Assembly (NCBI GenBank): GCA_032871835.1
Contig: CM065296.1
Coordinates: forward strand, 13,408,001 to 13,472,000
Direction: 5' to 3'
Length of the DNA: 64,000 bases
Source of the DNA: Dipteronia dyeriana
Lineage: Eukaryota > Streptophyta > Magnoliopsida > Sapindales > Sapindaceae
In this document: one piece after another, positions 57,864 through 64,000 of the stretch
Layout of the letters: every line of letters begins with the position of its first letter
Numbering within the stretch: position 1 is the stretch's first letter
Translations under genes and position numbers: made by a program
Notes under the pieces: generated by a model
Databases searched by the model: none
What the model saw: the letters and a program-made list of their open reading frames with translations, nothing else
Told to the model about the DNA's origin: nothing

Positions 57864-59368
57864 TCAATAGGCTCTACTATTTAAGGCATATCCAATAAAG
57901 ATACCCTCATCACTCTTAGCATCGAATTTGCCAAGTTGATCACGGTTATTTAAAATGTAGCATTTGCTTCCAAAATTGTTGAAGTAGCTAACATTTGACT
58001 TTCCACCTTTCCATAACTCATAGGAGGTTTGCCTAGTGTAGGGCCTTAGAAAGACTCTATTTCCTATATAGCATTCCGTATTGACTGCTTCGACCCATAG
58101 GTTCCTAGGGACATTGTTACTAAGCAACATCACACGATCCATATCTTGAAGGACCCTATTCTTTCTCTCAACAACTCTATTTTGTTGAGGTGTCATAGGA
58201 TTTGAAAACTCATGAGAAATTCCTAGACTATTGCAATACTTTTCAAAATGGGCATTCTCAAACTTCTTCCCATGATCACTCCTAATCCATTTAATGCTTT
58301 TAACGTTTGAGTTCATTTCATTTTGAATTTTAGTACAAAACATTTTAAACTTGTCAAGAGTTCCCGATTTTTTTTTAAAGAAAATATGTCCATTTGTACC
58401 TAGAGAAATCATCTACATAAAAAAATATATCTTTTACCACCTAAACTCTCGGTTTGCATGAGACCCATCAGATCCATGTGGAGAAGCTCTAGAGGCTCCT
58501 TGGTAGAGAGATACTTGCCCTTTTTATACATGCTCTTGGTTTGTTTCCCTTGTTGGTAAGGTCCACAAACATCATTGGCTTTCTTCCCAAGCTTGGGTAG
58601 GCCTCACATAACATTGAACTTATCTAAGATTTTTAAATTTTGATAGTTCATTTGGCCAAGTCTTTTATGCCACAACTCAATTTGCTCATTCTTGGACACA
58701 TTGCAACAGACCGCTCTAGCTTCAAGACAATAGCAATTGTCATTAGATCTCATACCTTATAACCAAGTTTGTCCATTGGGCAATATGATATAGCAATCAT
58801 TTTTGCTAAATAAGACGGAAATTCCTTCATCACTAATATGTGAAATGCTTATCAAATTGGCTTTAAGGCCATCAACATACAAAGCATTGGACAAAGAGGG
58901 TAATCTTGGAATTGAAATGGTTCGTTTCCCTTTAACTTTCTTCTTGGATCCATCACCAAAGGTGACATTTCCTCCATCCTCCATGACAAGAGTCTCTAAG
59001 AAACTCTTATCACCTGTCATGTGCCTAGGGCACCCACTATCCAAATACCAAAAATTAGAAAAATTGGTTTTCAAGGAAATTTTTACAACATGGCAAAACT
59101 GTTCATCTCTTCTAATCCACCTAGGTGAAACATTTTCTTTCCTAGTGGTCAATGGTACATGGGCTCTAGATGTCCTAGGATCATACAAAAGTGTTTCATT
59201 TTTTCGAGTGACATGCATCTTGGCTATAGCCTTTTTCTTCTCTATCATGCTTTCAATTCTACACAATTTAATATATCGAAAGCAATTTGGTCTCATATGA
59301 CCATCAATACCACAAAAATGACATGTGAGAATGAAGTTAGGAATCATACCATAACCTTGAGGATGCAT
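57864..59368 (-). pseudogene. Second Sirevirus protease and integrase
   Basis: 59368-58757 has the second knuckle (CHFCGIDGHMRPNC), protease site WYLDSGCPRHMTG and ISISHISDEG. 58740-58420 carries the pre-integrase region and first integrase residues with stops. 58412-57864 covers WIRSDHGKKFENAHFEKYC with the catalytic Glu region, TPQQN, then NNVPRNLWVEAVN and GYALNSRAY. Confidence 0.82.
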
Positions 59369-59431
59369 TGGACCCTTCTCATGTCTTTGTGGTTGTCTTG
59401 GTTGTTGTTGAGGATCTCTCCTTCTTTGTTG

Positions 59432-60713
59432 TTAAACATGACTTGATTGCTTCCTTGGTTGAGCTTGCATGATAGGTTTCTTCCCTTTATGAGCTTTTGG
59501 TTGAGGGAAGTTAGCTTGAGGAGCTCTTGTAGGATGAACTTGAGGTAGGCTTTTTGGTGCCACCTTCACTTGAGCACTTCTTGAACACTCTTCTAGGTCA
59601 AGTTTCTTCCTAGGTGATTGATGAGGAGAACACTCATTGAGATTCATGTTCTTGATAAATACGGTCTTGCTTGGTGTGGAGGACATCTTGTCATCTTCTA
59701 ACCCAAGCCCTTTCTTATCACTTGGCCTATTTCCAACATCTAACATGTGGTCAAGTTTTTTAGTGCTAGAGTTCATCTTGGCCATCAAATCTCTAGCATC
59801 TTCAAGCTCTTTCTTCAACCCTTCTTCACTCCTTTTAGATAAGTCTAATTTCTTTCTTAGCTTATCTTTACTATTCATGGTTCTCACAAACTCTATACTT
59901 AATTGGTCAACTTGAGTTGAGAGCTCTGGGTTTTCATCCTTTAATCTCTTAATTTCATTATTGTTCTTTAACCTTGAAATCTCAAACCTAGCCATATAGT
60001 CATTGAGATCCATCCTATCCATATTTCTATTTGTGGATTGTGATTTAGATCCATCATCAGTTGAGCTATTTTCCTTTTGACTCTCATCTTCTTCTTCACT
60101 AGCATCTTTGCTCCTATAAGAAGACACAAATGCTATGAAGTTAGCCATGAGTTCTTCATCATCCGAAGACTCATCTCCTTCATTGGAGTTATCAATTTCA
60201 CTCCATGTGGAAACCATCACTTTTCCCTTTTACTTAACATTGCGATTGGCACATTCGGGGGAAAAGTGACATATCCCACAACATGCATAACATCGGACCC
60301 CTTTCCTTTTGGTCTATTCTTGCCTAGGCTCAAGCTTTTTAAAGGAAGTCTTTTTCTTCGAATCTTGGCCCTCGGATCCGAAACCTTTCTTTTTGGACTT
60401 GTAGAATTTCTTGAACTTTCTCATCAATAAGGCCATTTCTTCATCCGAGTCATCTATCTTTTCCTTCTTATCTTTGAAGGATTTTAAAGCAATTCCTTTT
60501 TGCTTTTTAGGAGGTGTGGAGTTAGGACACTTCCTAGATTCATAAGCTACAAGCCTCCCAATCACCTCACTCGGCTTCATATCCTTATAAGCACTATTCT
60601 ATTCTAAAGCCGTTATCTTGGACTCAAATCTATCGAGTAGAGATCTCATAATCTTTTGCTTGATCTTTATATCCTAATAAGGGTCACCAAGTTGATGAAT
60701 TTGGTTCACAATG
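59432..60713 (-). pseudogene. Second Sirevirus gag, truncated
   Basis: 60713-60590 has the UBN2 tail, 60580-60314 has KPSEVIGRLVAYESRKC and KKFYKSKKKGFG, then stops. An intact-pattern CCHC knuckle, CYACCGICHFSPEC, lies at about 60288-60247, and 60220-59432 has the acidic segment and coiled coil (RLKDENPELSTQVDQLSIEF). The gag N-terminus is missing because the family-A LTR starts at 60714. Confidence 0.82.
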
Positions 60714-62506
60714 TGTTAGGATTATCCTCGATAGCAAGAGTATAATAATGTATTTGACAATCTTTTCATATTAATAAAGTGATTTCTAGTTTAACAAATC
60801 TTATAGCATTTATAGTTTAATTATTATAATTGTAAAAAGTAAATAATCATAAGGTCAAAAGACTATGAGAAAAGAAGAATTGTTCATACATCTAGATATG
60901 TATGAGGTAGACACAATTCTTTAGTTAGTCTTGAATAATATTCACAACTTAAGTTAAAAGGTTGGGCGCCTTTATCTTGTCAAATTTGTAGATTCTTTTA
61001 TTAGCATTTGAGTGTGATCAAATGTGTTATGATGAGTCTAAAATCTTCAAAGTGTGGTTTCTTTGGGCAAAAGAATCTAGTGCACTGGGTGGATTGAATA
61101 GGATCACAATGAAATACTTTATCTAGAACCGTCAATGGATAAAAGTTTTCATTTGAAGACAATCGGAGAGTCTATCTTAATCCTGTGATAAATGATGGAC
61201 TTATGGTTGCAAGTGTTATCATTTGAGCTATAAATGAGTACGATTATATAACATAGTCTATCCTCGATAGTTTGGTGGTATTCATTTGTTAATCGATAGA
61301 GGACTTCATTTATAGATATGGACATCATGGCTCCATTTATTGAATGAGAGTAGAAAACCATCATATGTATGTTTTGAGGTATTGGATATTAAATCTTAAC
61401 GTTAAGTTTTCAATAGTGTCAATTGAAACATGGCTTCTAGACAAGTCAAAATATTCAAGTTCAAAATGTGGTCATATGAGTAAATATGGTAACTTGGATA
61501 ACTATAGGCGGTCTATGAGCCCTTGGCGATTACTGATATTCTTCACGAGGATACACTTCCTCCAATAAGGTTTTCTAGGGTATGAATGAGTAATATCAAC
61601 TTATTCTATCTTTATTAAGAGTTCAATTTTAGTTCTTTTGTGGAATGAACTAAAATTAATTAGATCGAACCTAAGTGAATATTTGTTGATTGTGATTGGG
61701 TTGTGCCTATTGGAGCTTAAATTTATTTAGCCCGCCAAGATGCCTAATCCACATGAACTTGCATGGATCACTTGATATATTCTACCGGACCAATTTAGGG
61801 GTCCATCTAGAATTGTATTGAGGCATGTGAACATGTTTCTTTTTGTAAGAATGGGTCTAGTTCACATGTGGACTTTTTATTAAGGTCCAATGGATTTAAT
61901 AAAATAAGAAAAATAATATATGACCCATATATATGAGTTGGGCGGCAAGGCTATTAAGAATAGCTTAATTATATTATTTTTATTTTATTATTTAATTAAA
62001 TGAAAAATAATTAATTTATTGATTAATTAATTATTTAATTAAAAGTCAAAATCTTTTTCCTAGTAGGAGATGGTCTCCTAAAATTATACTATTTTTGGTA
62101 GTATAATTAATATTAAAGACTATATTTGATAAGTAGATAAATAAAAGGAATTATTTATCTAATCGAATTAGGAAGTTTTTAATATAGTTACAAATACACT
62201 ATTGAGTTGGATTATGAGTCTTGGTGTAGGATAGAATTCCTTTTAGAAAAGAATTCTTAACCACCAAGTAAATCCACCTAAGGAAAGGATTCTTAACAAC
62301 CAAGTAAATCCTTCTTAGAAAATGATTTGTGATCCTAATATACATTCTATGAAGATTTCGGCAAGCCCATATATATACATATATATACACGAGGATAGAA
62401 TTCCTTTTAGATAAGGATTCTTAACTACCAAATAAATCCACCTAAGGAAATGATTCTTGCCAACCAAGTAAATCCTTCTTAGGAGAGGATTTATGATCAT
62501 ATATAT
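60714..62506 (+). mobile_element. Family-A LTR on plus, right-truncated
   Basis: Begins TGTTAGGATTATCCTCGATA directly within Sirevirus gag; CAATG (60709-60713) would be the target duplication. It aligns with the reverse complement of the solo LTR from 41013 to about 39330 and then stops against a family-C LTR at 62507. About 600 bp of its U5 side are absent. It contains an internal tandem duplication (62225-62490). Confidence 0.85.
62225..62490. repeat. Internal ~168-bp-spaced duplication in the family-A LTR
   Basis: GATAGAATTCCTTTTAGA begins a block at about 62229 and again at about 62395. Both continue through AAATCCACCTAAGGAAA and CAACCAAGTAAATCCTTCTT. The solo LTR has a single version of this block. 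Confidence 0.8.
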
Positions 62507-64000
62507 CGTAAAGTCCTCATTTATTGATTGGTTTCTTTCATGAACAAACCACATTTTAGGGGTTTATGTAAGGGTAGCTTAGGCTCTCAAGACCTCAAGA
62601 GAAGAAGCACCAAAGGTATATTTCTTGTGCTTACTTGCTTTGAAGAGATATAGTTGCACACACTCACAACTCATGCATATTTCTTATTCATTTATGTTTT
62701 GTGTTTATATGTGTGTGCATTCATGTTTTGATAACTCTTCTTGCATGTTTATATTGATCACATCTTTGTATTTGTATTGACATGCATTATGTGTTGCTCA
62801 CACACACACACTTACTTGCATTTGATTTGTTATGCATGTGTGCTTCATTGTTGTCTATGTGCATTCATAGTGTGGTTTTGTGTGTTGTTCTCGCTTGCAC
62901 GAAGGTGTGCTTGTCTTAGTACATTGAGTGACCATTTGAGAAGGTCGTATTCTTCTCTTGGTTTGGTTATGTGGAGTAAGGTGTCTAATTTCAAAAAGTG
63001 GATTTCAATGATTTAAATGTTTTTCAAAACTGACATTTGTATGGTCTTGTGACCATATCTTTTTATAAAATGATTCAAAATGAGTTTTGAAAATTTATCT
63101 ATAAACTAGACACCCATACCTTTCCAACGGTATATTATTCGTAATATTTCATGACCATTTGGATTGGTTTTGAAATCTCCAAAGTGACCACAAAAACAGG
63201 GCATCTCTGTTGTTGTCCTTTTCTGACATTTGGTCACTTAAATGATCATAACTTTTTCTACAGAAATCCAAATCAAGTTTTATAAATTGGAGTAGAAATT
63301 AGATTTCCATACCTTTCCAACGGTATATTATAAGAAAGGTTTGGATGTCGTTTGGTCATGTTTTGGGTCACTCGAATCTCGAGCTGTTGCGCTGTTGAGG
63401 CTGCGCCAGTCCACTAGCGCCCTCACCAGCGCCCCTTGGACAGTAGGTGTGCGCTGGTGTGGCACTTGTCGACTAGCGCATTGAGTAAATTTTGTGCACT
63501 TTTCAAAACGATGTAGTTTTGTTCTAGGGCTCATATTTATGTCCCATCTTCTTGCTCACTCGTTTTTTAGAGCTTAAAAACCATTTATTAGTGAGAGAAA
63601 ACATTTCCCTTGAGAGAGAAGCTCCAAGAGTGGTTCCTTAACTCTCCAAACCCAAAACCCATCATCCTTCATGCATTATTGATCATCTTTAGACATGGGT
63701 CTTCATCATTCATGACTTGGTAAGTAAGAACAAACTTTTATTTTTGATTATTGTTCTTAAACTCCAAGAGTTCGTTTTTATTGCATAGGATTTATAGAAA
63801 TCATTTTTGAATGCATATTTTTGTTTAATGATGACATGATTGGGTTTGTATTTTGATAGCTTAATTGATTAGGTCATTTTTGCCTAAAAGCTAGGTTATA
63901 AACATTCTTGTGTGATTCATTGTTGACTAGGTTGATAGATTGTTCATTAATCGACTTGTTAAGCTTTTGAATGTTTATGTGATGTTTTTTGTGACAATTA
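62507..64000 (+). mobile_element. Family-C Sirevirus LTR, runs off the window
   Basis: Starts CGTAAAGTCCTCATTT, with the canonical TG as CG, and shares GTAAGGGTAGCTTAGGCTC and CTCAAGACCTCAAGAG with family B. 62960-63370 is the reverse complement of 15690-16160 of the other family-C LTR. A GCGC palindrome array lies at about 63386-63482 and the CATGACTTGGTAAGTAAG segment at about 63711-63728. The body of the element, if present, lies to the right. Confidence 0.82.

Larger units (their letters stand above)
53166..60713 (-). mobile_element. Second family-B Sirevirus, 5'-truncated
   Basis: The 3' LTR (53166-54830), polypurine tract (AAATGGGGAGAT on minus, 54831-54843) and internal region run to gag at 60713, where a family-A LTR interrupts. 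No 5' LTR or primer site remains. Left flank bases 53161-53165 (AAGAT) would be its target duplication. Internal sequence matches 26953-32870 of the complete element but is more decayed. Confidence 0.88.

Noticed and set aside
62199..62554. Periodic minus ORFs with NPFLRWIYLVVKN-like repeats
   Set aside because: Translation of the internal duplication in the family-A LTR.

Overview
This 64 kb window is AT-rich nuclear DNA of a flowering plant, most likely a eudicot. It holds plant-type LTR retrotransposons primed from initiator-Met tRNA, a FAR1/Mutator-type transposase, a plant Ulp1-protease mobile gene with GT-AG introns, a tRNA-derived SINE and a piece of a plant ribosomal protein P2 gene. 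I saw no intact single-copy host gene, no rRNA, tRNA or CRISPR array, and nothing prokaryotic. No species call is justified.

Layout. 1-344 is the end of a family-A LTR (Copia, about 2.3 kb LTR). 345-960 is a Ty3/gypsy gag-protease scrap. 961 to about 3420 is probably a Sirevirus-like LTR (family D). 3425-12003 is a minus-strand family-A Copia element whose 5' LTR is cut off. It is joined at 12003/12004 to a minus-strand Sirevirus gag remnant with its 5' LTR (family C, 12004-16563), and that LTR holds a solo family-B LTR (14038-15653) with a perfect 5-bp target duplication. 16564-17855 is a decayed gypsy-type ORF.

18.8-42.6 kb is an older DNA-transposon district. It contains a multi-exon Ulp1-protease-like gene on plus (18849-22534), a convergent FAR1/MULE transposase on minus (23920-36283), and a gene for a 'putative plant transposon protein' on minus (38195-41797). 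Three arrays rich in GCGAC/GTCGC palindromes lie among them (23.36-23.60, 36.71-37.40 and 42.23-42.55 kb). Two retrotransposon insertions split these genes cleanly: a complete 9.7 kb Sirevirus (25343-35058, TSD CATTT) inside the transposase, and a 2.35 kb family-A solo LTR (38668-41013, TSD AATCC) inside the plant transposon protein gene. In both cases the host reading frame resumes in phase across the insertion. Beside the third array lies the first coding exon of a 60S acidic ribosomal protein P2 gene.

42.9-47.6 kb is low-complexity DNA with an ~85-bp minisatellite and a SINE with an 18-bp target duplication. 47602-50882 is a degenerate plus-strand Tork-like Copia element (E). From 50883 to the end is a nest of broken LTR elements: Sirevirus LTR scrap, family-A leader and LTR, a second minus-strand Sirevirus (53166-60713), a plus-strand family-A LTR (60714-62506) and a plus-strand family-C LTR running off the end.

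Every transposon gene seen carries stops, frameshifts or lost catalytic residues, so nothing here looks autonomous. The strongest leads are the Ulp1/MULE/GTCGC composite, the P2 fragment, the SINE, the palindrome arrays in the Sirevirus LTRs and an LTR-to-primer-site template-switch scar at 51.39 kb. Functional statements rest on motif recognition by eye; no database search was possible.
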